DNA of 64,000 bases from UBA6522 sp965237785 (GTDB lineage Bacteria > Pseudomonadota > Gammaproteobacteria > Steroidobacterales > Rariloculaceae): contig OZ250159.1 in assembly GCA_965237785.1 (NCBI GenBank), positions 4,216,001 through 4,280,000 on the forward strand, read 5' to 3'. A program made the position numbers and the translations under genes. Each line of letters opens with the position of its first letter. The stretch's first letter is position 1. The notes beneath the pieces were generated by a model, which saw only the letters and a list, made by a program, of their open reading frames with translations, made no database searches and was not told the origin of the DNA. Of this stretch, positions 27,061 to 35,891 are shown one piece after another.

Positions 27061-28317
27061 ATGATGCGCTACTCGGCCTTCAGTTTGCTCAAGAATGCAA
27101 TCGGGGGAAACAAGAAATGGCCACGCGCCTGGAGAAACGTAGAACCGAAATCCACGTATGACGTTGCGGTAATTGGCGGCGGGGGGCACGGTCTCGCCAC
27201 AGCATACTATTTGGCCAAAGAGCATGGTATTAGCAACGTGGCCGTGCTTGAAAAAGGCTATATTGGAGGGGGGAATACCGGCCGAAATACAACAATCGTT
27301 AGATCAAACTACATGATCGACGGTAACACGAAATTCTATGAGAAATCTCTGACGCTTTGGGAGACGCTTAGTAGAGATCTCAACTTCAACGTCATGTATT
27401 CACCGCGCGGTCAGATCAATCTATGCAACTCCCCCGCGCAGATGGACCACGCGGCACAGCGTGGCAACATCATGCGTTTGAATGGAATCGACGCGGCGCT
27501 TCTAACGCGTAAGGAAGTACAACGCAAAGTCCCGATTCTCGACTATTCCGACACGGCAAGGTTCCCGATCCACGGAGGCCTTTGGCAACAGCGCGCGGGC
27601 ACGGTACGTCATGATGCGGTCGCATGGGGTTATGCGCGAGCGGCGGACGATTGTGGCGTGGATATTATTCAACGGTGCGAAGTCACGGGCTATTTGTGGG
27701 ATCAAGATAGGATAGTCGGCGTCGAGACTTCGCGTGGAAAAATAAAGGCCGACAAGGTGGCCATGGCAGTTGCGGGTCATACGGGTCATATGGCCAAAAT
27801 GGCTGGACTTCGACTTCCGATCGAGACTCATCTCTTGCAGGCTTTTGTGACGGAGCCAGTTAAACCGGTCCTTGACGTCGTCGTTTCATTCGGGGCAGTC
27901 CACTTCTACATCTCGCAATCCGATAAGGGTGGCTTGGTGATGGGCGGGGATCTCGACGGGTACAATTCTTATGGGCAGCGGGGCGATCTACCAATGGTCG
28001 AAGAAATCATGATGTGTGCCAAAGCACTGATCCCCCTTCTATCGAATGTTCGGCTTCTCAGGCATTGGAGTGGCGTGATGGATATGACCATGGACGGTAG
28101 CCCCTTCATATGCAAGGCTCCGGTTGAAGGGCTCTACATCAATGGTGGCTGGTGTTACGGCGGCTTCAAGGCTACCCCGGCCAGCGGTTGGTGTTTCGCG
28201 CATACAATCGCCGAGGACCGACCGCACGAACTGAACGCAAAGTTCACACTTGACCGTTTCCACCGTGGGTATCAAATGGACGAGAAAGGCATGGGGCCAA
28301 CGCCCTGGGCTCACTGA
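27061..28317 (+). CDS. soxB: Heterotetrameric sarcosine oxidase beta subunit
   Basis: A 418-residue flavoprotein of the DAO family. The dinucleotide fold VAVIGGGGHGLATAYYLA (about 38-55) binds FAD, and GGNTGRNTTIVRSNYM follows. RHDAVAWGYARA near residue 184 matches the segment carrying the covalent FMN histidine in studied enzymes. Near the end, SGVMDMTMDGSPFI and NGGWCYGGFKATPASG form the substrate side. It oxidises sarcosine to glycine and a methylene unit with the other subunits. The gene order B-D-A-G is the usual sox order. Confidence 0.95.
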   Translation: MMRYSAFSLLKNAIGGNKKWPRAWRNVEPKSTYDVAVIGGGGHGLATAYYLAKEHGISNVAVLEKGYIGGGNTGRNTTIVRSNYMIDGNTKFYEKSLTLWETLSRDLNFNVMYSPRGQINLCNSPAQMDHAAQRGNIMRLNGIDAALLTRKEVQRKVPILDYSDTARFPIHGGLWQQRAGTVRHDAVAWGYARAADDCGVDIIQRCEVTGYLWDQDRIVGVETSRGKIKADKVAMAVAGHTGHMAKMAGLRLPIETHLLQAFVTEPVKPVLDVVVSFGAVHFYISQSDKGGLVMGGDLDGYNSYGQRGDLPMVEEIMMCAKALIPLLSNVRLLRHWSGVMDMTMDGSPFICKAPVEGLYINGGWCYGGFKATPASGWCFAHTIAEDRPHELNAKFTLDRFHRGYQMDEKGMGPTPWAH

Positions 28318-28327
28318 CCGCTTACAC

Positions 28328-28624
28328 ATGTTAAGAATTCAATGCCCCTACTGCGGGGTGCGGGATTTTACCGAATTTGTATATGGTGGCGATGCCTCGA
28401 AGCAAATTCCCGATCTTGCAGACCGTAACGTCCATCGCTGGACCGACTACGTGATGTTCCGTGACAACCCAAAGGCGATGCATGCTGAGTACTGGCAGCA
28501 TCAAAGCGGATGCAGGCAGTGGTTAAGGGTGATTCGCAATACCGTGACCCATGCGATCGACTCAGTGACACCCGCTCGCGAAGTCTCCTGGCCATTGGCG
28601 TTGCGAGAGCCAAAGCAGGAATGA
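28328..28624 (+). CDS. soxD: Sarcosine oxidase delta subunit
   Basis: A 98-residue zinc protein. The N-terminal CPYCG and the later HQSGCRQW supply the Cys/Cys/His/Cys zinc site known for SoxD, and the central part contains YVMFRDNPKAMHAEYW. It is a structural subunit. The ATG at 28328 was chosen because an upstream in-frame ATG only reads through soxB out of frame. The stop overlaps soxA by ATGA. Confidence 0.95.
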   Translation: MLRIQCPYCGVRDFTEFVYGGDASKQIPDLADRNVHRWTDYVMFRDNPKAMHAEYWQHQSGCRQWLRVIRNTVTHAIDSVTPAREVSWPLALREPKQE

Positions 28625-31600
28625 ACAAGCTGTCCTGCCGCCTCCCCGATGGTGGGCGTATCGATCGAACGAAATCTCTTTCGTTTTTATTCGATGGTCG
28701 TCGGTATCATGGGTTCTCCGGCGATACGTTGGCATCTGCGTTGTTAGCTAACGGCATAAAGTTCGTAGGACGCAGCTTCAAGTATCACCGTCCCCGTGGA
28801 ATTTGCTCGGCGGGCTTCGAGGAACCCAATGCGCTCGTTACATTAGCGTCCAACGACGATCGTGAGTCGAATGTTCCCGCCACAGTCGTAGAGTTGTATG
28901 ACGGCTTGGTGGCTACAAGCCAGAACAGGTGGCCGTCGCTAAGTATCGACTTGATGAGCGTGGTCGGGCTGTTCTCGAAACTTTTTTCGGCAGGCTTTTA
29001 CTACAAGACATTCATGGGTCCGACTCGAAATTCGTGGACATTTTATGAACATTTTATCCGCAGAGCCGCGGGATTAGGCGAAGCTCCCTCCAGGCCGGAC
29101 CCCGCTCACTATGAAAAAGCGGAGGCATTTTGCGATGTGTTGGTCGTCGGCGCCGGTCCGTCCGGTTTGATGGCGGCGTTGACTGCCGGACGCAATGGCG
29201 CACGTGTAATTCTGGTAGAGGACGATTTCGAACTGGGCGGATGCCTGCTGACGGCACGGAGTCATGGAGGAAGACCTGACGGATGGTTGGCGACGGTAGT
29301 CGCGGAGCTGATGTCCATACCAAACGTTCGTATCATGACGCGTACCTGTGCATTTGGTGCGTATGACAATTTGGTTTTTGGATTGGTTGAGCGGGTCAAC
29401 GATCATCGGAGGGATCCCGAACCTTTCCAGCCTCGGCAACGGTATTGGATCGTACGCGCGCGAAGGGCGATTATTGCGACCGGCATGCTCGAGCGCCCAA
29501 TTGTCTTTGGAAACAACGATCTTCCGGGCGTTATGCTCGCTTCAGCGGCGCGTACCTATGCTAACCGTTTTTCCGTCAGGGTCGGAAAGGAAATCGTTGT
29601 ATTTACGAATAACAACAGCGCTTACCATGCTGCCAATGATCTCTCCAGTCGCGGTTCCCGCGTTACGATCATTGATACAAGACGCGACATCGACGCCGAA
29701 CTCGTTCGTTCCGTACAAGAAGCTGGGGTAACACTCCACCGAGGACACGCCGTCGCCGGGGCAAGAGGCGGAAAATCTGTGCGCGGTGTTGACGTGATGG
29801 AATTCGATCACGCCAAACCACGACCTCGCAAAATCAAATTAAAGTTGACCTGCGATGCCTTGTTGGTCTCTGGGGGATGGACTCCGACGTTGCATCTGTT
29901 GAGCCAGCGTGGACCCAGGCCAGTCTACGACGAGAAACTGGCCATGTTCGTGGCAGGTGCGATACCTGAAGGATTTCACCTTGCCGGCGCGGTCGCGCTC
30001 GACTTCGGTTTGCGGAATTGCGTATCCGGTGGCGAACGCGCTGGAAGTACTGCCGCGGAGGAATGCGGCTTTCCGCCTCGTTCAACTAGCGGGACGCCAT
30101 TGCCGGAACTTCCAAACGACGATACCGATATCGGTACGGCAGCTTTGTGGGAAGTACCCGATGCCCCTGGTTCAAAATCGACGATGAAATTTGTCGATCT
30201 TCAGAATGATGTCAAGTCGGATGACATTGGTTTGGCACACAGAGAGGGATATGACTCCGTTGAATTATTGAAGCGCTATACCACCCTTGGTATGGCTACC
30301 GACCAGGGTAAGTCGGCAAACCTCAATGCGCTGGCGATTCTTGCGGGTTTGCATGGAAGGGACATCAATGACGTTGGGACAACGATGTTCAGGCCGCCTT
30401 ACCGGCCGGTTACGGTCGGTGCGATAGCAGGTCAGCAGAAAAAACAACATTTCAGGCCCACAAGACGTTCACCGATGCACGATTGGCACGTTCGTCACGG
30501 CGCCGTATTCACGCAGACAAATCTATGGGTCCGTCCATGGTATTTTCCGCGACCAGGTGAGTCACTCAGGTCGTCCAGCATTCGCGAAGCGGCTGAGGTT
30601 CGAAATAGCGTGGGGATGGTCGATGTTTCGAGTCTTGGGAAGATCGACGTTCAGGGGCCAGACGTAGCTGAATTTCTAAATCGCGTTTACGTCAACAATT
30701 GGGACACACTAAAGCCTGGCAAAGCCCGATACGGCGTGATGTTGCGGCTGGACGGGGTGGTGTTCGACGATGGTACAACCTCGCGAATATCCGAGAATCA
30801 CTATTTTATGACGACGACCACCGGGGGTGAGGCGAAGGTCGCGACCCATCTCGAGTTCTTGCTCCAGACGGCCTGGCCTGACCTCGATGTTCAACTGACC
30901 ACCGTAACGAGCCAGTGGGCAGCGCTGGCCGTCGCCGGTCCGCGAAGCCGCGATCTGCTCTCGAGCGTGTTCGTCGATGTCGATTTCAGTAATTCATCAT
31001 TCCCGTTCATGGGAGTTAACCATGGTCATCTGAATGAGGTTCCAATACGCTTGAATCGATTGAGCTTTTCCGGCGAGATGGCATACGAAATCTATACCCC
31101 CGCCGGTTACGGAGAACAGGTTTGGCAAGCCATTTACGATGCGGGACAGCGATACGGTATCGTGCCCTACGGTACAGAGGCGTTGAATATACTGCGAATT
31201 GAAAAAGGACACGTTGCCGGGGCGGAGATCGACGGCCGGACGGCCCTTGCCGATCTGGGTATGGGTCGGATGGCGAGCAAGAAAAAGTCCTTTATCGGTA
31301 GTACCTTGATGCAACGCGAAGGGATGGTCGATAGCAGCCGCCCCCAACTGGTCGGGTTGGAACCGGCGAACGGCCAGGGAAAATTCAGTGCCGGAGCCAT
31401 TTTGTGTGAGCAGGGGCAACATAGGGGACACGGCATCGGATTCGTTTCATCGGTGGCCTTTTCTCCGGAGCTTGACAAGAATATCGGACTGGGTTTTGTA
31501 TCCGGTGGCCAATCGAGGCAGGGGGAACTGGTAGACGCGGTGTTTGCGCTGCGTGGAGAAGTTACGGCCGTTCGAATTGTGTCGCCGCATTTCGTGGATC

Positions 31601-31626
31601 CCGATCGGGTGCGATTGAATGCTTGA
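28621..31626 (+). CDS. soxA: Sarcosine oxidase alpha subunit
   Basis: A 1001-residue subunit. The N-terminal 2Fe-2S-like fold (YHGFSGDTLASALLANG, RPRGICSAGFEEPN) is followed by an NAD-binding fold VVGAGPSGLMAALTAGRNGA near residue 178 and a second dinucleotide site. From about residue 610 a GcvT-like folate domain runs to the end (RNSVGMVDVSSLGKI, GTEALNILRIEKGH). The folate domain captures the methyl carbon as 5,10-methylene-tetrahydrofolate. The start was chosen at the ATGA overlap with soxD. Confidence 0.95.
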   Translation: MNKLSCRLPDGGRIDRTKSLSFLFDGRRYHGFSGDTLASALLANGIKFVGRSFKYHRPRGICSAGFEEPNALVTLASNDDRESNVPATVVELYDGLVATSQNRWPSLSIDLMSVVGLFSKLFSAGFYYKTFMGPTRNSWTFYEHFIRRAAGLGEAPSRPDPAHYEKAEAFCDVLVVGAGPSGLMAALTAGRNGARVILVEDDFELGGCLLTARSHGGRPDGWLATVVAELMSIPNVRIMTRTCAFGAYDNLVFGLVERVNDHRRDPEPFQPRQRYWIVRARRAIIATGMLERPIVFGNNDLPGVMLASAARTYANRFSVRVGKEIVVFTNNNSAYHAANDLSSRGSRVTIIDTRRDIDAELVRSVQEAGVTLHRGHAVAGARGGKSVRGVDVMEFDHAKPRPRKIKLKLTCDALLVSGGWTPTLHLLSQRGPRPVYDEKLAMFVAGAIPEGFHLAGAVALDFGLRNCVSGGERAGSTAAEECGFPPRSTSGTPLPELPNDDTDIGTAALWEVPDAPGSKSTMKFVDLQNDVKSDDIGLAHREGYDSVELLKRYTTLGMATDQGKSANLNALAILAGLHGRDINDVGTTMFRPPYRPVTVGAIAGQQKKQHFRPTRRSPMHDWHVRHGAVFTQTNLWVRPWYFPRPGESLRSSSIREAAEVRNSVGMVDVSSLGKIDVQGPDVAEFLNRVYVNNWDTLKPGKARYGVMLRLDGVVFDDGTTSRISENHYFMTTTTGGEAKVATHLEFLLQTAWPDLDVQLTTVTSQWAALAVAGPRSRDLLSSVFVDVDFSNSSFPFMGVNHGHLNEVPIRLNRLSFSGEMAYEIYTPAGYGEQVWQAIYDAGQRYGIVPYGTEALNILRIEKGHVAGAEIDGRTALADLGMGRMASKKKSFIGSTLMQREGMVDSSRPQLVGLEPANGQGKFSAGAILCEQGQHRGHGIGFVSSVAFSPELDKNIGLGFVSGGQSRQGELVDAVFALRGEVTAVRIVSPHFVDPDRVRLNA

Positions 31627-32236
31627 GAAGCAATCGGCTCTCGCGGCCGTCTACCGTGCCGGCCGGATAGGTGTACCGGAAGGCTCGACCGCCGTTTCGA
31701 TACATGAACGTCGGAAGAGAGATCTCGTCCAGGTCTCGGGTTGGAGAAGCAGTTTTGGATCGGTATGCGAGACGCTGGCGGCAACGCTAAATGTCGAGAT
31801 CCCAATTGACTTGCGACGGGCGACATCGCTCGGCGAGCGATCGGTGTTCCGCGTAGGACCCGAACGTCTTTGGATTACCTGCCCGTCGAACGATGAAATT
31901 CTGCGTCGGCTGGACGCTGCATCGCTTGGTGACGAAGCGATCGTAACTGAAATTGGACATAGTCGAACGGTTTTGCGTATTCGCGGGGCCAAGTCGGATC
32001 TGCTGCTGAATCGTGGTCTACCGATAGACGTGGATCCCTCAGTATTCCCAGCGGACGCCTTCGCGCAAAGTGCCATCCATCACATGCCAGTATTGGTTCA
32101 TAGAGTAAATATCAGCCAAGAGCTCGTTTTCGACGCCTATGTTTCACGAGAATTGGCCGTTTCCTTCTGGGGGTGGTTAACGGAAGCCGCGGCGCCGTTG
32201 GGATGTGAAATTAAACAGCCTGACGAATCTTCGTAA
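31619..32236 (+). CDS. soxG: Sarcosine oxidase gamma subunit
   Basis: A 205-residue protein matching SoxG, with VSIHERRKRDLVQVSGW near the start, LGERSVFRVGPERLWI and ITEIGHSRTVLRIRG-like segments, and an ending ISQELVFDAYVSRELAVSFW. It completes the four-subunit enzyme and contacts the folate domain of SoxA. It overlaps soxA by eight bases. The next gene starts six bases after its stop. Confidence 0.92.
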   Translation: MLEKQSALAAVYRAGRIGVPEGSTAVSIHERRKRDLVQVSGWRSSFGSVCETLAATLNVEIPIDLRRATSLGERSVFRVGPERLWITCPSNDEILRRLDAASLGDEAIVTEIGHSRTVLRIRGAKSDLLLNRGLPIDVDPSVFPADAFAQSAIHHMPVLVHRVNISQELVFDAYVSRELAVSFWGWLTEAAAPLGCEIKQPDESS

Positions 32237-32241
32237 ATCTC

Positions 32242-33614
32242 GTGCCGGATTCATCATCATTGGCAGAGCAAATCGCCGCGTGGGCTTGCGCACTGGGCCT
32301 GAACGCAGTGCCGGACGACGTTAGAACGGCGGCAAAGCGATGTATCGTCGATTTGGTAGGCGTCGCCATCGCCGGCGCCGCATGCCCGCAGTCCAGCCGA
32401 ATCGTCGACTACGCCAGGCAGACCTACGCACCTGGTTCCGCCACGGTTTTCGGGAGTTCGGATCGTTTGTCCCCGGTCGGTGCCGCGCTTGTGAACGGAA
32501 CGGCTGGGCACGTGCTGGATTTTGACGACACCTGCTATGCGGGAATCATGCATGGGTCGACCGTTGTGTTTCCCGCCGCGTTGGCAGCCGCGGAATTCGT
32601 CGGGGCCACAGGGCGCCGACTCCTGGAAGCATTCGTAGTCGGCTCCGAGGTGTCCTATGCCGTTGCGCTATTGTGTACCGATAGTCATTACCGCAAGGGA
32701 TGGTGGAGCACGGCGACTTTCGGCGCATTTGGCGCCGCGGCCGCGGCGGCAAAAGCAATCAAGCTTTCAGAATTACAGACGGCTGCCGCCCTATCGTTGG
32801 CAGGACTACAGGCTGGTGGAATGAAAGTCGCGTTTGGGACCGACGCAAAACCCTATCTGGCGGGTCGAGCAGCTGCTATTGGAGTAGACGCGGCACTATT
32901 GGCGTCCAAAGGACACAACGCACCGCTGGCTGTCTTGGAGGGCAGAAACGGTTTCATTCAGTTGCTCAACGACGGGGTCGTCGCTAATGACGGCATTGAC
33001 AATCTTGGAGCGGAATGGCGTCTGGTTAATCCGGGTATTTTTTTAAACAGTATCCGATTTGTTCGGCCGGCCATGCAGCGGTAGAGCTTACGCAGCATCT
33101 CATGGAAGAAAATGAGCTACGAAGCGAAAACATCCAAAAAGTTGTTTGTGAATCTCCACCGCTTGTCGCGTCAAGTCTGCTCTACGATAAGCCGAGCACC
33201 CCGCAGGAAGCTCAGTTTTCCATGCCATTTGCCGTAGGCACCATGTTGGCGCGCGGACGACTTGGTATAGAACACCTCACTCAGCAAGCGTTGTCGGACC
33301 CGCAGCTTCAATCGGAGATGTCAAAGGTCGAAATGCGTCGCGTAGAGTCACTACAGAATACGGATTTTCCAGAATGCGCACGGGTGACCCTACTGACCGA
33401 TGACGGCAGGGAATTGACAGGATATCTGGGTGAGCCAAAGGGGATGCCGGGCAATCCGATGAGCGACGATCAACTACACGATAAATTTCTGCGCTGCGCA
33501 GCGGTCGGTGGGCTTGCTCACAGCCAGGCAACTACCCTGCTGAAGCACTTGAAAACTATTGAGACAGCGCCCTCGGCACTCATCAAGCTGGATTGCGAAT
33601 CCGCGACGACTTGA
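32242..33614 (+). pseudogene. MmgE/PrpD family protein, interrupted by a one-base frameshift in a T run
   Basis: The first frame (GTG start) gives about 270 residues of the MmgE/PrpD fold, with DLVGVAIAGA, LVNGTAGHVLDFDDTC and STATFGAFGAAAAAAKAI. After NPGIF the frame is lost at a run of seven T (33039-33045) and stops at 33084. One more T would continue as FFKQYPICSAGHAAVELTQH, exactly the family sequence, and the remaining frame ends at 33614. The intact protein would be about 457 residues. Family members include 2-methylcitrate dehydratase and iminodisuccinate epimerase; its role here is unknown. It is last in the sarcosine oxidase operon. Confidence 0.85.
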
Positions 33615-33704
33615 ACCAATTTCACTTTGGCGGCACATCCAGTTATAGGGTCAAAAAATACTTCTCCTGTGGTTCGTGAATTGGGCTAAGTGAGTTCGTT
33701 TGTG

Positions 33705-33845
33705 TCATGCGGTGCTGATCCATACGCTTTTGACTTGCAAGTATTCCTTGATCATTTCGGAGCCGTTCTCTCGACCAATCCCACTCTCCTTATAGCCTCC
33801 GGCTGGGGACATAACACTGATGTTCTTATATTGATTCACAGTAAC
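33705..33845 (-). pseudogene. C-terminal fragment of an aldehyde dehydrogenase
   Basis: The minus strand encodes VVTVNQYKNISVMSPAGG, then YKESGIGRENGSEMIKEYLQ and VKSVWIS before a stop. This is the conserved end of NAD-dependent aldehyde dehydrogenases, with the SGIGRENG and VKSVW motifs. The rest of the gene is missing and an in-frame stop lies just upstream. It is a relic, perhaps of a gene once linked to the catabolic island. Confidence 0.75.
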
Positions 33846-33922
33846 TACTCACTCCCCTCTCCAGCGATATTTTCAAGAACGGATAGGCGGAAGGACATCC
33901 CATCCCAGGAGTGTCAGCGTCG

Positions 33923-35266
33923 TTATTGCTCGTCTTTGTGGACTACGCCGCCTTTCATCACGAAAGGTATTTCCGTAAGTACATGAATGTCATCGAGCGG
34001 ACTTGTTCTCGTCGCAATCAGATCTGCGAACTTACCCGGTTCCAGCGTGCCGAGCACATCCTCCTTACGCAGCAGCTTTGCACCATTGACGGTCGCCGTC
34101 ACTATCGCGTCCATCTCGGTCATTCCTGCCAATTCGACATAGGCAATAAGTTCTCGAGCACTGGCTCCGTGAGGAATCAAGTTACCGAAATCGGTGCCCG
34201 CCGCGATCACCACGCCGGCTTGGTAAGCCATCGCAACACCTTTTGGCTGCAGATCGATGAACTGCTGCTTGCGAATTTTCTGTTCGGGCGATAGTCCGGC
34301 GAGAAACTCGTCATCCCATCCTGTTATGAACGCAAGAGTTGGAACCATGATCGCACCGGTCTCCAAATACAGGCGAATGGACTCTTCATCCGGGAAAGTG
34401 CCGTGTTCGATCGAATCCACACCATTGCGCAGCGCGGCATTGATTCCGGCCGTCCCGTGCGCGTGCGCAGTGACCAATCGCTTCATGCTGTGGGCAGTAT
34501 CCGTAACCGCCTTGATCTCATCATCGAGCATTTCGGCCGGATCATCCGGGCCACCATTGTCTTCACTGCCGCCGCCGGAAGCGGAAATTTTTAGAAAATC
34601 CGCCCCGATTCGGATCTGTTGCCGAACCAATTTTCGGCAGTCGTATGGTCCGTCACAGAATAGTCGTTCCGACAGATTATCCAGCATGGAATCGCCATGT
34701 CCGGCCGTGGTTGAAATAGCTGCGCCCGAAGCAAAAATTCTTGGCCCGGAAATACGGCCCTGATTGATCGCGTCGCGCACGCTGAACAAGGCCGGACCCG
34801 ATGACGCCGTGTCGCGCACTGTCGTAAAACCCGACATCAGCATCGTCTGAGCGGTGATTACTGTTGTAACCGCCCTATCTGCAGCGTCATTTTTTCTGGC
34901 CAAACGGCTTATTTGATCGAAACTTAGGTGAACATGCATATCCATCAGGCCGGGAAGAACGAACCGGTCCTCGAGAGATACAACTTCGGCATCGACAGCC
35001 GCAGTGTCCGCCGCCGGTACATAACCATCCAGAACCGATTCGATGACGTCATTCTTGATGACTATCGTCTTTTCGCTTTCCGGCTGCTCCCCCGGTACCG
35101 AGAGTAGCGTCCCGGCGTGGACGACCACCCAGGTGTCGGCGATGTCGTCCTGCGCGTTCGCCGAATACGGCATTGCCCCCGCAATTGCAAGAGCGAGCCA
35201 GCTCAATGCTGTCAACATTTCAGGCCAAGGCCTTGGCGTCGAATCGTGGTGATTTGAGTTTTTCAT
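33923..35266 (-). CDS. Secreted amidohydrolase (imidazolonepropionase/prolidase-like)
   Basis: A 447-residue metal-dependent hydrolase with a long signal peptide ending SANAQ. Metal ligands appear as MDMHVHLS (about 105), the Lys in DFLKISASGG, AHAHGTAG, SIEHGTFPD and AAGTDFG. This matches the amidohydrolase group that includes periplasmic Xaa-Pro dipeptidases and imidazolonepropionase-like enzymes; the substrate is unknown. The downstream ATG was chosen over one 30 bases earlier because AGGGAG precedes it. It runs opposite to the catabolic operon and is bounded by fragments of other genes. Confidence 0.88.
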   Translation of the reverse strand: MKNSNHHDSTPRPWPEMLTALSWLALAIAGAMPYSANAQDDIADTWVVVHAGTLLSVPGEQPESEKTIVIKNDVIESVLDGYVPAADTAAVDAEVVSLEDRFVLPGLMDMHVHLSFDQISRLARKNDAADRAVTTVITAQTMLMSGFTTVRDTASSGPALFSVRDAINQGRISGPRIFASGAAISTTAGHGDSMLDNLSERLFCDGPYDCRKLVRQQIRIGADFLKISASGGGSEDNGGPDDPAEMLDDEIKAVTDTAHSMKRLVTAHAHGTAGINAALRNGVDSIEHGTFPDEESIRLYLETGAIMVPTLAFITGWDDEFLAGLSPEQKIRKQQFIDLQPKGVAMAYQAGVVIAAGTDFGNLIPHGASARELIAYVELAGMTEMDAIVTATVNGAKLLRKEDVLGTLEPGKFADLIATRTSPLDDIHVLTEIPFVMKGGVVHKDEQ

Positions 35267-35362
35267 GCCGGATCTCCCTTCGCATCGACTCAGCAACAGC
35301 CGTCAGCACGATCACTGTAAGTATAGGGCCCCAAAGAGTCTGAATACCACCAACGACCGGAA
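35267..35362 (-). pseudogene. Possible fragment of a branched-chain amino-acid ABC permease (LivM-like)
   Basis: Directly upstream of the amidohydrolase the minus strand reads FPVVGGIQTLWGPILTVIVL and then TAVAESMRREIR, similar to the VVGGLGTLWGP segment near the end of LivM permeases. No recognisable permease sequence precedes it, so only a tail remains. Confidence 0.4.
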
Positions 35363-35891
35363 AATTAAGGTGGGCCAGTTGGCGATGGAGAACGAGTGGC
35401 CCGCAAAGCGGAGGGCCGTCCCGCGCCGCGCCGGGAAGTAGTGCGTCGTGAGCGGCCCGAAGATCTCTCGGTAAGAAGGTCACTGGACTCATGCGCGAGC
35501 GCGGCCTGAGTGTGAAACCGTGCCGTCTAACGGTGCGAACGAGCGGAAATCTTCTCGGATTTGCCCAAGCCGGCGTAGTCGAGACGCACCAGAATCCGTT
35601 GCATGAAACTGTATGCGTCCATGCGAACCAAGGATTTTGGGGCCACCGGCTCGCTGCCACAGTGAAACGCGAGACCTTGAACCAGGGTTTGAAGTCTTTC
35701 CACGGGTACGTCCAGGGGCATCCACCAAAGACCCCAAATTCACCGCTCCAGGCCAATTTCTCGCTGGATTCGCACTCAGCGTTTATCCTCACCTCTCATT
35801 TCACAAGACTGGACAAGATTACGGATTTACGTGGGAAACAACAGGTGGTAGCCTATTGCGCTTTAATTTGCCTGGATAATAAGAGACTTTT
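35363..35891. other. Region without a recognised gene
   Basis: About 530 bases between the LivM-like tail and cobS. Short frames exist on both strands, but none resembles a known family and they overlap each other. The last 80 bases are AT-rich and probably hold the cobS promoter (GATAAT at 35875-35880, no convincing -35). Confidence 0.5.

Noticed and set aside
33102..33614. Separate gene of 170 codons
   Set aside because: It continues the MmgE/PrpD protein after a one-base shift in the T run.
35220..35792. Open frame of 190 codons on the minus strand
   Set aside because: Only its last part (LivM-like tail) looks like protein; the rest has unlikely composition and it overlaps the amidohydrolase signal peptide in another frame.
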